Shown here piece by piece: positions 7,661 to 16,180 of a stretch of DNA of 49,518 bases. Below the pieces are notes generated by a model. That model made no database searches, was not told the origin of the DNA, and worked only from the letters and a program-made list of their open reading frames with translations. Source of the stretch: an uncultured Flavobacterium sp. (lineage in GTDB: Bacteria; Bacteroidota; Bacteroidia; Flavobacteriales; Flavobacteriaceae); assembly GCF_946479975.1 (NCBI RefSeq), contig NZ_CAMLIX010000005.1:1-49518 (forward strand), written 5' to 3'. The position numbers and the translations under genes were made by a program. The first letter of the stretch is position 1. Every line of letters begins with the position of its first letter.

Positions 7661-8302
7661 ATGAAAATCGCACTTATCGGAGCTACAGGATTTGTTGGCT
7701 CAGCAATCTTAAACGAATTGGCAGACAGAAAACACGAAATCACTGCAATTGCAAGAACTCCAAAAGATACAGCAAATGCTACATGGGTTGCAGCAGATAT
7801 TTTTAATGTTGACGCTTTGGCAGAAATCCTAAAAGGTCATGACACTGTAATCAACGCTTACAATCCAGGATGGACAAACCCAAACATTTATGATGATTTT
7901 TTAAATGGTTCTAAAGCGATTCAGGAAGCAGTTAAAAAATCGGGTGTAAAACGTTTTATCACAATTGGAGGTGGCGGAAGTCTTTACGTTGCTCCAGATT
8001 TACAAGCAGTTGATACTCCAGATTTTCCAAAAGAAATTTTCCCTGGTGCAAACGCTGCAAGACATTATTTAAATATCATTAAAGAAGAAAAAGATTTAGA
8101 CTGGGCATTCTTTAGTCCTGCTTTCGAAATGCACGCTGGAACTACAACTGGAAGAACTGGAAAATACCGTTTAGGTTTAGAAAATCCGGTTTTTAATGAT
8201 GAGCAAAGAAGTATTCTTTCTGTAGAAGATTTAGCAGTTGTTATTGCTGACGAAACTGAAAACCCGAAACATCATCAGGTTAGATTTACGGCGGGATATT
8301 AA
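7661..8302 (+). CDS. NAD(P)-binding atypical SDR, YwnB-like
   Basis: A 213-residue Rossmann protein of the NmrA/BLVRB-like atypical short-chain dehydrogenase group. The dinucleotide motif GATGFVGSAI (8-17) comes right after the first strand, and the acidic or basic residue following strand two (AIARTPKD) suggests NADP(H). KRFITIGGGGSLYV and DWAFFSPAFEM match the YwnB type. Members of this group are often induced by electrophiles or redox stress and may reduce quinones or flavins; the substrate here is unknown. It follows the Rrf2 gene and shares its operator, so the pair probably forms a small stress-responsive regulon. Confidence 0.85.
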   Translation: MKIALIGATGFVGSAILNELADRKHEITAIARTPKDTANATWVAADIFNVDALAEILKGHDTVINAYNPGWTNPNIYDDFLNGSKAIQEAVKKSGVKRFITIGGGGSLYVAPDLQAVDTPDFPKEIFPGANAARHYLNIIKEEKDLDWAFFSPAFEMHAGTTTGRTGKYRLGLENPVFNDEQRSILSVEDLAVVIADETENPKHHQVRFTAGY

Positions 8303-8343
8303 TTTTAAAGATGCTAAGGCGCTGAGATTCTAAGTTTCTTTTT

Positions 8344-8812
8344 GCCACGAATTGCACAAATTTTCACAAATTAATTTTTATTTTTTTGTCATCCTGACGA
8401 AGGAAGGATCACACTAGAAACTCTGCAAAGATTGTAGAAACTTGTGTTTTTTTTTGCCACAAATTACACAAATTTTTACAAATAACTTTTGTTTTTTTGT
8501 CATCCTGACGAAGGAAGGATCACACTAGAAACTCTGCAAAGATTGGAAATTCACTTTATGGAGTTACGCGTGTAATCCTTCCTTCGTCAGGATGACAACT
8601 TTACTAGTATCTTTTTTAGCCACAAATTTCACAAATTATTTTTCTGCAAATCTTAAATATAGAATTTGTGAAAATTTGTGTAATTTGTGGTTAAATATTT
8701 TTTCACTCATCTTTGAGAATAAAAAATTCGTGAAAATTGGTGTAATTCGTGGCAAACTTATTTTTACTCCCAAAATAACAAATTATTGAAAATTCATGTA
8801 ATTCGTGGCAAA
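8344..8812. repeat. Composite repeat block in a 567-bp gene-free stretch
   Basis: Two tandem units about 111 bp apart each consist of GCCACRAATTRCACAAATT (8344 and 8456) followed by an identical 54-base element beginning TTTTTTTGTCATCCTGACGA (8381-8434 and 8492-8545). The element's core GTCATCCTGACGAAGGAAGG returns inverted at 8575-8596. Downstream come inverted copies of the first part, e.g. AATTTGTGTAATTTGTGG near 8672-8691 and GTGTAATTCGTGGCAAAC near 8739 and similar near 8797. The region could fold into long RNA hairpins. No gene is supported here. Confidence 0.75.
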
Positions 8813-8869
8813 CTAACTTTTTGAAACTGTTTTTGTTTTCTTTACTTTTACAAGACCAAAAAATACGTT

Positions 8870-9961
8870 TTGTCAAGTTCAAAAAAGCAAGTCAGTAGTC
8901 TGCAGGAAAAAGCTGGAATTTCACCTCCTGAAATCACCAATATTTCGGCTATTAATCAAATTAAAAGCAAACGCAGACAACAGCCCACTTCTCAGGAATT
9001 GATTAATGGTATTTTAGATGGAAACAGAACTTCTCTCAGTCGAGCTATTACTTTAATTGAAAGCACCAATCCTGACCATTTTGAAAAAGCTAGCGAAGTC
9101 GTTCAAGGTTGTTTACTTCATGCCAATAAATCAATTCGTATTGGAATCACGGGTGTTCCGGGTGTTGGAAAAAGTACTTTTATTGAAGCTTTTGGAAAAC
9201 ATCTTACTCAATTAGGAAAAAAAGTAGCCGTTTTAGCGGTTGATCCAAGCAGTTCGCTTTCTCACGGAAGTATTTTGGGTGACAAAACCCGAATGGAAGA
9301 ATTGGTTAAGGATGAAAATGCTTTTATTAGACCAAGTGCTTCTGGCGAAACTTTAGGCGGAGTTGCACGCAAAACCAGAGAAACTATTATTCTTTGTGAA
9401 GCTGCAGGTTTTGACACTATCATTATTGAAACGGTTGGTGTTGGCCAGAGCGAAACTGCTGTTCACAGTATGGTCGATTTCTTTTTACTTTTAAAAATCT
9501 CCGGCGCTGGCGATGAACTTCAAGGCATCAAACGCGGTATTATGGAAATGGCTGATGCTATTGTAATCAACAAAGCAGATGGCGATAATATTAAAAAAGC
9601 CAATTTAGCGAAAGTAGAATTTAATCGTGCTTTGCATTTATTTCCTCCAAAAAAATCAAATTGGCAGCCAAAAGTTACTACTTGTAGTTCACTGACAAAA
9701 GAAGGAATTCCCGAAGTCTGGAATACGATTTTTGACTATTTTGAACTCACAAAAGAAACTGGATTTTTCCAAGAAAAGAGAAGCGAACAAAATCATTTCT
9801 GGATGATGGAAACCATTAATGAACAGTTAAAACAAAATTTCTACAATCAGCCTGAAATTATTTCCCTATTAGAAGAAAATAAAAAAGCAGTGCAAAACAA
9901 TGAAATTTCATCGTTTGCAGCTGCTCAGAACTTATTAAAATTGTATTTCGCTAAAAAATAG
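8870..9961 (+). CDS. meaB: Methylmalonyl-CoA mutase-associated GTPase MeaB
   Basis: A 363-residue G3E-type P-loop GTPase that loads or protects the B12-dependent methylmalonyl-CoA mutase. The P-loop GVPGVGKS is at 95-102, followed by VLAVDPSSSLSHGSILGDKTRM, IIETVGVGQSE and the base-specificity motif NKAD, all diagnostic for MeaB/ArgK. A C-terminal helical part ends at LLKLYFAKK. No in-frame ATG precedes the G domain, so the TTG at 8870 is taken as start; this keeps the conserved KSKRRQQPTSQELINGI N-terminal helix. The mutase genes are not in the window. A near-promoter box TACTTTTA lies about 20 bases upstream, just after the repeat block. Confidence 0.93.
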   Translation: MSSSKKQVSSLQEKAGISPPEITNISAINQIKSKRRQQPTSQELINGILDGNRTSLSRAITLIESTNPDHFEKASEVVQGCLLHANKSIRIGITGVPGVGKSTFIEAFGKHLTQLGKKVAVLAVDPSSSLSHGSILGDKTRMEELVKDENAFIRPSASGETLGGVARKTRETIILCEAAGFDTIIIETVGVGQSETAVHSMVDFFLLLKISGAGDELQGIKRGIMEMADAIVINKADGDNIKKANLAKVEFNRALHLFPPKKSNWQPKVTTCSSLTKEGIPEVWNTIFDYFELTKETGFFQEKRSEQNHFWMMETINEQLKQNFYNQPEIISLLEENKKAVQNNEISSFAAAQNLLKLYFAKK

Positions 9962-9962
9962 T

Positions 9963-10086
9963 AAACCATAAAAGTGATATAAGTTCATTTAATTACTTTA
10001 CCTCAAAAATTTAAGTTTCTCATTCAACAGATTTAAAACAATTCAAAAGCTAAAACTTAAATTTTCTTATATCACTTATATGGTTT
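9963..10086. repeat. Long inverted repeat between convergent genes
   Basis: Arms at 9963-9983 (AAACCATAAAAGTGATATAA..) and 10066-10086 pair in 20 of 21 positions around an 82-base spacer. The motif CTTATATGGTTT recurs at 48451-48462, so this is a dispersed family; it may also end transcription of both convergent genes. Confidence 0.65.
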
Positions 10087-10091
10087 AAAAC

Positions 10092-12029
10092 CTATTTTTT
10101 CCTCAATTTATACTTATTTTCTTTATATAAATTTCCCGCTGTAATTACATGCGCTAAAGCATCTTTCGCTAATTCTTCATTTAATTTTACAGGAACTAAA
10201 GTCGTATCGTTTTTGATTTCAAACTGCAGTGGTTTCAAATTTGGCTGCATAATAACAACCTGATTTTCTACTCTAAAAGCATTAATATCATTAAACTGCA
10301 TAATAGATCTTCCCTGCACTTTTGGATCTAATTTATTTAAATTTCTTCCTACCATTGGCGTTTCAAACGGAAGTCCTAAATAACTTAATAAGGTTGGCGG
10401 AATATCAATCTGACTTGCTAATCTGTCGTAAACCGCTCCTTTTGGAACTCCTGGTCCCATAATAAATGCTGGAATATGGAATTTGTTTATTGGAACTAAA
10501 TTCTTTCCGTATGTTCTCGTATTATGATCTGCGATTACAATGAAAATTGTGTTTTTAAAATATTCTTCTTTTTTAGCCAATTCAAAGAATTTCCCGATAG
10601 AGAAATCGGCATATTTCATAGCATTATTTACCGTTGCCGGTTTTTTGTCGTACGGTTTAATTCTTCCTGCCGGATATTCAAAAGGTTCGTGATTGGATGT
10701 CGAGAACATTAAAGAGAAAAATGGTTTGTTTCCTTTTGATTTAAAATACTGATTGGCTTTAGTAACTAAATCTTCATCAGAATAACCCCAAGTTCCTTTA
10801 AAAGCATATTTATTTCCATCAGATTCAAAATCTTCTTGATCGACAATATCGCTGAAACCATTTCCGTTGAAAAACGAAGCCATATTATCAAAATTCGCCA
10901 TTCCGCCATAAATAAAACTGGTATCGTAACCTTTTTGTTTTAAAGCATCAGCCAAAGTAAAAAAGCCTTGCTGCGAATTACCCAATTTTACCACACTTTC
11001 TGATGGCGAAGGTAAAAATCCTGTTACAACCGCCTCAATTCCTCGGACGCTTCTGGTTCCCGTGCAATATAAATTGGTAAATAAAGTTCCTTCTTTAGAT
11101 AATTTATCAAATTCAGGTGTTAATGGTTTTCCGCCTAAAATTCCAACATATTCTGCTCCTAAACTTTCTTGTAGAAAAATAACCAAATTATATGGCTTCT
11201 TCATAACAGAATCTGGCTGTTGTACATGCAAAAACGGAATTGCAGCATCTGTAAAATCATTTGGACCAGCGATCATGTATTTTTTTACACGGGCAATAGC
11301 TTCGGCTTCATCCATTTTACCATACATTTTGGTGTTTCCTTCATTCTTAATTGAATAAGCAGCAAAAGCAACAGTGTAAAATGAATTTAATCCTAACGTA
11401 TTCGTCAATTGATCTGTCGAAAAAACGGCATTACTAGCATTTATTGGTCTTTTTGAAGTCAAACTAGAGCGTGCTCCAAAAAACAATAAAAAAGCAACTA
11501 ATGGAAATAGCATCAACTTAAATTTATACTCTGCAGGAACAGTATAAAAAAGCTTTTTCCCTTTCTTGAATGCCAAATAAAGCACTACTCCTAAAATTAG
11601 GAAGGTAACGATTATAGAGGTCATGTAACTTTTTAAAAGCATGCCTACAACTTCTTTCGGATAAATAAGATAATCTAAAAATATCTTATTTGGACGTGTG
11701 TCGTATTGTTTTACAAAATCTGGCGAAGCTAACTCTACAAATAAAATTAGAAACAGAAATAAGAAACTATAAATGACAAGAAACTTATTGGTAAACTTTA
11801 GGGCTTTATTTGGCAGAAAAGTAATCAATAGCGCCGGCAGAAACGACAAATAACAAAGTAATATCAAGTCCATTCGGAGTCCGATTGGAAAAATATACCA
11901 GAAATCTGGTGTCTGCTCTACTCTTTCTTTAAAAATAAAAAATAGAAAAATACGGCTCAGCGTCGTGATTAATAACCCGATTGCTATAAAGTTAAATATA
12001 GGTTTTAGAAAAGATAAATTTTTCATCAA
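10092..12029 (-). CDS. LTA synthase family membrane sulfatase
   Basis: A 645-residue protein with about five N-terminal membrane helices (residues 10-190) and an extracytoplasmic alkaline-phosphatase-fold domain from about 278 on. NLVIFLQESLGAEY carries the metal-binding Glu288, CTGTRSVRG supplies the nucleophile Thr325, and VIADHNTRTYG gives the late metal ligands. This is the LtaS/MdoB/EptA-like arrangement. In a Gram-negative envelope such enzymes transfer phosphoglycerol or phosphoethanolamine groups onto glycans or lipids; true lipoteichoic acid synthesis is not expected. A small acidic gene ends 43 bases upstream on the same strand and is probably co-transcribed. Confidence 0.88.
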   Translation of the reverse strand: MMKNLSFLKPIFNFIAIGLLITTLSRIFLFFIFKERVEQTPDFWYIFPIGLRMDLILLCYLSFLPALLITFLPNKALKFTNKFLVIYSFLFLFLILFVELASPDFVKQYDTRPNKIFLDYLIYPKEVVGMLLKSYMTSIIVTFLILGVVLYLAFKKGKKLFYTVPAEYKFKLMLFPLVAFLLFFGARSSLTSKRPINASNAVFSTDQLTNTLGLNSFYTVAFAAYSIKNEGNTKMYGKMDEAEAIARVKKYMIAGPNDFTDAAIPFLHVQQPDSVMKKPYNLVIFLQESLGAEYVGILGGKPLTPEFDKLSKEGTLFTNLYCTGTRSVRGIEAVVTGFLPSPSESVVKLGNSQQGFFTLADALKQKGYDTSFIYGGMANFDNMASFFNGNGFSDIVDQEDFESDGNKYAFKGTWGYSDEDLVTKANQYFKSKGNKPFFSLMFSTSNHEPFEYPAGRIKPYDKKPATVNNAMKYADFSIGKFFELAKKEEYFKNTIFIVIADHNTRTYGKNLVPINKFHIPAFIMGPGVPKGAVYDRLASQIDIPPTLLSYLGLPFETPMVGRNLNKLDPKVQGRSIMQFNDINAFRVENQVVIMQPNLKPLQFEIKNDTTLVPVKLNEELAKDALAHVITAGNLYKENKYKLRKK

Positions 12030-12072
12030 TACAATATTAAGAACGTAAAAAAGTGATCATCTTAAAATTCAA

Positions 12073-12300
12073 TTACTCTTCGTAACGATTTACTTCGCGG
12101 TCGTAGAACTCATTTGCTTTTTCAATCAAGCCTTCCATTTCTGCGTTTAGTTCTGCTTCGTCAAGATCTTCTGCTTCTTCTAAAAATTCTACCTCATCAT
12201 CTTTCAAATTGATGATAAATCTAGGATAATCAAGGTGAATGATGAAAATATCGTCTGGAAAATCGGTATTGTCTCCAAGTAAAAATTTAGGTAATTCCAT
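12073..12300 (-). CDS. Small acidic conserved protein of unknown function
   Basis: A 75-residue, strongly acidic protein without signal peptide or membrane segment. It begins MELPKFLLGDNTDFPDDIFI, has IIHLDYPRFIINLKDDEVEF, and ends in a charged helix EANEFYDREVNRYEE. I recognise the look of a small protein conserved in Flavobacteriaceae but know no function. It lies upstream of the LtaS-like gene on the same strand, so it may be the first gene of a two-gene operon. Confidence 0.75.
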   Translation of the reverse strand: MELPKFLLGDNTDFPDDIFIIHLDYPRFIINLKDDEVEFLEEAEDLDEAELNAEMEGLIEKANEFYDREVNRYEE

Positions 12301-12461
12301 GTTTATTTATTTATTTTTTAATGATTATTATTTTTTTGCCACTGATTTTACATATTAAAAAAGATATCTCTTTGAGCTTGTTTAAATTTAATTTTTGTAA
12401 ACTATTTAAATCTCTTTCTGCAGCTATATTTGGCGCGCCTATTTGTAAAATAAGGTTATTC

Positions 12462-12519
12462 AACCACAAATTAAATTCTCACAAATTGAATTAGCGGAAA
12501 TTTGCGTGATTTGCGGTTA
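12462..12519. repeat. AACCACAAATT inverted repeat
   Basis: AACCACAAATT with CTCACAAATTGAATT at one side and GAAATTTGCGTGATTTGC at the other form an imperfect foldback of the same type as the arms in the 8344-8812 block. The rest of 12301-12586 holds no recognisable signal. Confidence 0.5.
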
Positions 12520-12586
12520 AAAATAGTTTGAATAAAATTTAAAAAGCCTCTTATATAAATAAAATCTCTAACATATTTTTTCAAAT

Positions 12587-13972
12587 TTAATTATTCTCTA
12601 TATCTTTTATAACTAATCTCTTTGTTAAAAAGTGAAAACGAATGTATAAACAAATTGCTGCTGCTGTCAAACCTGCCAAAAGTCCGATCCAAACTCCTTG
12701 TGCTTTCAATTCAGTATATTCTCCTAAATAATACGAAATAGGAAAACCAATTACCCAATAGGCCACAAAGGTAATATACATGGGCACTTTTACATCCTGC
12801 AATCCGCGTAAAGCACCTAAAACCACAACCTGAATTCCGTCAGATATTTGGAATACTGCTGCAATTAAAAGCAGTTTTGATGCAATACTTATAACTTCTT
12901 CATTATCCAGAATCTGTCCTGTATTTTCCATATTCAAAAAGATATATGGCAGATAGTTATGAAAAACGACAAAGAAAATGGCAAAAACAGTTTCTAGAAT
13001 AATCGCCAGAAGAAAAATAGAACGTGCTACAACAATCAGCTTTTTATAATCCATTAAACCTCTTTGATTACTAACTCTAACCATTGAGGTGACGCTCAAT
13101 CCCATGGCAAACATAAAAGTCATCGATGCCAGACTCAATGCAATTTGATTTGCTGCCTGACTAGTTTTTCCAATATTACCGCAAAGCCAGATCGAAGCTG
13201 TAAACAAAACGACTTCAAAAAGCATCTGCATAGCAGAAGGAAATCCGATGCTGATAATCTTGTTGATTGTTGCTTTCTGAATTTCATTAAAACTAAAACC
13301 TTTAAAAAAGCGTTTCAAATCCTCTCTTCGCGAAAGCATAATATGCATAAACATAACCAAAAATATTCTCGAAATCACGGTTCCAAGCGCGGCACCGATA
13401 ATTCCCATTTTTGGAAAAATCCAGATTCCGTAAATCAAAACATAATTAATACCAACGTGTAAAACGTTTGCCATTACCATCGCATACATCGAATATTTCG
13501 TCAGCGACATTCCGTCTGCAAATTGCTTATATCCTTGATACATTACAAGCGGAATCAAAGAAAAAGCAACCCAGCCCAAATACGGTTTTGCCAATACAAT
13601 CACATCTGCAGGTTGTTTTAGCAATTCCATTATTGGTTTCGCAAACATAATTATGGTAAAAAGTATCAAGCCTAAAATGGTGCATAAAAACAAACCGTGA
13701 TGAAATGCAGAACGAATTTTAGAATCATTTTTCTCTGCATCGCCTTCGGCAACAATTGGAGTAATCGCCGTAGAAAAACCAATTCCTAAAGACATTGCTA
13801 TAAAAATCATACTGTTACCTAGTGAAACCGCCGCCAGCTCTGTACTTCCTATTTTACCAACCATTATATTGTCGACAATACCAATTAGTGTGTGGCCAAC
13901 CATTCCTAATATAATAGGGTAAGCCAATCTTAAATTATAGGAAAACTCTTTAGTGTACTGCTTTAAATTCAC
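12587..13972 (-). CDS. MATE family efflux transporter (NorM-like)
   Basis: A 461-residue membrane protein with about twelve helices in two homologous halves. The first half shows YPIILGMVGHTLIGIVDNIMVGKIG and LAAVSLGNSMIFIAMSLGIGFSTAITPIVAE, classic NorM/MATE sequences; the second starts near GFPSAMQMLFEVVLF. Family members export cationic drugs and metabolites using Na+ or H+ gradients. It is alone, with a -7 box TATCTTTG at 14000-13993 on the minus strand, 21 bases ahead of the ATG. Confidence 0.93.
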   Translation of the reverse strand: MNLKQYTKEFSYNLRLAYPIILGMVGHTLIGIVDNIMVGKIGSTELAAVSLGNSMIFIAMSLGIGFSTAITPIVAEGDAEKNDSKIRSAFHHGLFLCTILGLILFTIIMFAKPIMELLKQPADVIVLAKPYLGWVAFSLIPLVMYQGYKQFADGMSLTKYSMYAMVMANVLHVGINYVLIYGIWIFPKMGIIGAALGTVISRIFLVMFMHIMLSRREDLKRFFKGFSFNEIQKATINKIISIGFPSAMQMLFEVVLFTASIWLCGNIGKTSQAANQIALSLASMTFMFAMGLSVTSMVRVSNQRGLMDYKKLIVVARSIFLLAIILETVFAIFFVVFHNYLPYIFLNMENTGQILDNEEVISIASKLLLIAAVFQISDGIQVVVLGALRGLQDVKVPMYITFVAYWVIGFPISYYLGEYTELKAQGVWIGLLAGLTAAAICLYIRFHFLTKRLVIKDIENN

Positions 13973-13992
13973 TTGTAATCAATTTTAGTCGG

Positions 13993-14000
13993 CAAAGATA
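13993..14000 (-). promoter_or_regulatory. Promoter -7 box of the MATE gene
   Basis: CAAAGATA on the plus strand reads TATCTTTG on the minus strand, an exact match to TAnnTTTG. Confidence 0.5.
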
Positions 14001-14162
14001 ATCAGAAGCTTCGAATTCTGTTCTATTAATAAATATATATACTAAAATTAAGGCGAAAATAAGATAAGCTAAATATTATATAAAGATTCCTGAAAATTGT
14101 ATAACAATCTCCAAAAGCCTCCGTTTTACTTTTACATTATTAATAATTCAAAAATATAAGCC

Positions 14163-14684
14163 ATGAAAAAATTACAAATTATTTGCCTAGCTGCTTTTGC
14201 TTTTTTATTCTCTAACACAACTTTCGCTCAAGAAACAGAAGCAACAAACTACGATCAAGGATTTAGATTAGGATTCGGTGTAAACGGAGGATTACCAACC
14301 GATGGAGATTACGACTGGGCACTTGGCGGAGACGTACGTTTACAGTACGATCTTTCTAAGAAAACATCATTGACTTTAACAACAGGATTTACTAACTTAT
14401 TTAACGGCAAACAAGATGCCGCTGGAAATGACATTAAAGACCTTGGATTTATTCCTGCAAAAGCAGGTTTTAAAGCTTTCGTTTTAAAAGATCAATTTTA
14501 TGTAATGGGAGAAGTTGGTGCTGGTTTTGCAGTAACAAATGGCTACAACAACACTACATTTTTGTGGGCGCCAGGAATTGGATACGCTAACAAATATATC
14601 GACTTAAGTGTTCGTTATGAAGATTACAAAGATTTTAGAACCAATCAAGTAGCACTACGTGTTGCATACGGTTTTAAACTATAA
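14163..14684 (+). CDS. Small outer-membrane beta-barrel protein
   Basis: A 173-residue protein with a signal peptide (MKKLQIICLAAFAFLFSNTTFAQ, cleaved after about residue 23). The mature part is made of alternating hydrophobic and polar beta strands with Gly-rich turns (RLGFGVNGGLPTDGDYDWAL, LGGDVRLQYDLSKKTSLTL, FYVMGEVGAGFAV, LSVRYEDYKDF) and ends VALRVAYGFKL with a hydrophobic C-terminal strand, as outer-membrane barrels do. About eight strands would fit. Function unknown. A strong terminator follows at 14718. Confidence 0.75.
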   Translation: MKKLQIICLAAFAFLFSNTTFAQETEATNYDQGFRLGFGVNGGLPTDGDYDWALGGDVRLQYDLSKKTSLTLTTGFTNLFNGKQDAAGNDIKDLGFIPAKAGFKAFVLKDQFYVMGEVGAGFAVTNGYNNTTFLWAPGIGYANKYIDLSVRYEDYKDFRTNQVALRVAYGFKL

Positions 14685-14717
14685 AAAATAGGTTTAATTT
14701 ATTATTTTGTTTTTGGT

Positions 14718-14755
14718 AAAAATCCGACAGACGACATTGTCTCTGTCGGATTTTT
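14718..14755 (+). terminator. Rho-independent terminator of the barrel gene
   Basis: Arms AAAAATCCGACAGA (14718-14731) and TCTGTCGGATTTTT (14742-14755) with a T run begin 34 bases after the stop codon. Confidence 0.85.
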
Positions 14756-14801
14756 TATTTTTAATATTTTTGAAATTGTAAATCAAAATTTGCCGTAAAT
14801 C

Positions 14802-14975
14802 AAACGTTCCTACAGAACGATTTTCCCAATTCAATTTTAGGGCTACCAACGAAACATTCCTACGGAATGAATTTACCTTTTGTAAAGAAGCAAACCCAAC
14901 AATTTTTAAAAAACTATCGGGTTTAAAATTATCCAATTATTCTACCGTCCAAACATTCCTACGGAATGAATTTAC
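14802..14975. repeat. Three copies of a TTCCTACGGAA palindromic repeat
   Basis: AAACATTCCTACGGAATGAA at 14852 and 14951 (25 bases identical) and a diverged AAACGTTCCTACAGAACG at 14802. Starts are 50 and 99 bases apart, close to multiples of 50. Each holds a palindrome, CATTCCTACGGAATG or GTTCCTACAGAAC; in the third copy both arms changed together, keeping the pairing. Confidence 0.7.
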
Positions 14976-14990
14976 TTTCTCTAAAAAAAC

Positions 14991-15022
14991 AAACCCGACA
15001 GGTTTTTAAAACCTATCGGGTT
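14991..15022 (-). terminator. Terminator of the PPK2 gene
   Basis: On the minus strand AACCCGATAGGTTTT pairs with AAAACCTGTCGGGTT and is followed by a T-rich run, 57 bases after the PPK2 stop. Confidence 0.7.
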
Positions 15023-15078
15023 AAAAAATTTTCTAATTTTCTAATTGACCAATTATCTAATTATCAAATTATCTCAAT

Positions 15079-15957
15079 TTAACTATTCTCCAAAGTCTTT
15101 TTATAAACATCAAAATTATCCATAATTTCTTTGTCTAACTCTGGAACTTGAATATCGGTGTATTGTTTCATTTCTTCCCAAATAATCTTCGCTACAATAT
15201 AACGCGCCATATCTTTGTCATCGGCAGGAACAACATACCAAGGCGCATGTTCTTTAGAAGTTTGGTTTATTGCCTCTTCATAATATTGCTGATATTCATC
15301 CCAATGTGCGCGCTCTTTTAAATCGCCTGGAGAAAATTTCCAGTTGTGTTTCCCTTCTTCCAAACGGCGTAATAAACGGCTTTTTTGTTCGTCTTTACTC
15401 AAGTGCAAAAAGAACTTCATGACAATCATTCCGTTTTCTGCAATATGTTTTTCAAAATTATTGATTTGATCAATTCTCTTTTCCCAGAATTTAGGTTTGA
15501 TATCGTCAACCGAATTAATTCCCGGTAAATTCTCCGCCAAAATAAATTCAGGATGCACTCTTGTTACCAAAACATTCTCGTAATGCGTTCTATTAAAAAT
15601 CGCAAACTTTCCCTTTTCTGGCAGAGCAATATAATGACGCCACAAATAATCATGTTCCAATTCTGTCGAATTTGGCGTTTTAAAACTATGCACCACCACC
15701 CCGCGCGGATTAAATTCTTTAAAAACTTCACGAATCAAGCTATCTTTTCCCGAAGTATCCATTCCTTGAAGACAGATCAAAACCGAATATTTATTGTGTG
15801 CATACATAACATCTTGTAAATCACTCAATTTAGCCTTAACCTTATCCAGCTTTTCTTCTTTTTCTTTATCATCTGCATCGACATTTAACAAAGTCGGAAG
15901 CTTGCTTAATTTAATTTTCTCTACAACTTTAAAATCTTTTGGATCTATTGACTTCAT
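15079..15957 (-). CDS. Polyphosphate kinase 2 family protein (polyphosphate:nucleotide phosphotransferase)
   Basis: A 292-residue cytoplasmic PPK2 enzyme, which moves phosphate between polyphosphate and nucleoside mono- or diphosphates. Walker A is GMDTSGKD (65-72) with the catalytic Asp67, followed by FNPRGVVVHSFKTP, the Walker B region FAIFNRTHYENVLVTRVHPE, and the lid with KSRLLRRLEEGKHNWKFSP. One PPK2 domain is present, typical of class I or III; which nucleotide it prefers cannot be read here. It is a single gene with a terminator downstream and a dispersed repeat element upstream. Confidence 0.92.
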   Translation of the reverse strand: MKSIDPKDFKVVEKIKLSKLPTLLNVDADDKEKEEKLDKVKAKLSDLQDVMYAHNKYSVLICLQGMDTSGKDSLIREVFKEFNPRGVVVHSFKTPNSTELEHDYLWRHYIALPEKGKFAIFNRTHYENVLVTRVHPEFILAENLPGINSVDDIKPKFWEKRIDQINNFEKHIAENGMIVMKFFLHLSKDEQKSRLLRRLEEGKHNWKFSPGDLKERAHWDEYQQYYEEAINQTSKEHAPWYVVPADDKDMARYIVAKIIWEEMKQYTDIQVPELDKEIMDNFDVYKKTLENS

Positions 15958-16034
15958 ATTTTCAAATTTTGAATTATAAATATAGTAATTTTACGAAGCA
16001 AATTCCTGCTATTCATTGCAATACTTTTCAATAA

Positions 16035-16138
16035 ATTGCTTTTTTCTAAGCCATTCCAAGAGCTTCCGTTGGTCGCTTTGTTCTGGCAAGAAAAAATTCA
16101 ATTTCTTTTCAAAGTATTTCCATTACTATCAGGGCTAG
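16035..16138 (-). repeat. Dispersed CTAGCCC intergenic element, copy 2 (inverted)
   Basis: Read on the minus strand it starts CTAGCCCTGATAG (16138) and contains ACAAAGCGACCAACGGAAGC followed by TCTTGGAA (16081-16054). 27 of 28 core bases agree with 2922-2949. It fills most of the gap between the PPK2 gene and the next gene. Confidence 0.6.
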
Positions 16139-16180
16139 ACAGTTATTTTAAAAGAACATTTTAAACATTTCAAATTCATA

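Noticed and set aside
8592..8789. 65-codon plus-strand reading frame in the repeat block
   Set aside because: It is made of repeat arms and palindromic pieces, has no family resemblance, and lies between two clear genes with no promoter of its own.
8344..8812. CRISPR array
   Set aside because: Repeats are unequal, partly inverted and separated by repeat-derived sequence rather than unique spacers; no cas genes are near.
14694..14936. Minus-strand 80-codon frame after the barrel gene
   Set aside because: It runs through the terminator and the palindromic repeats, so it is a by-product of repeat sequence.
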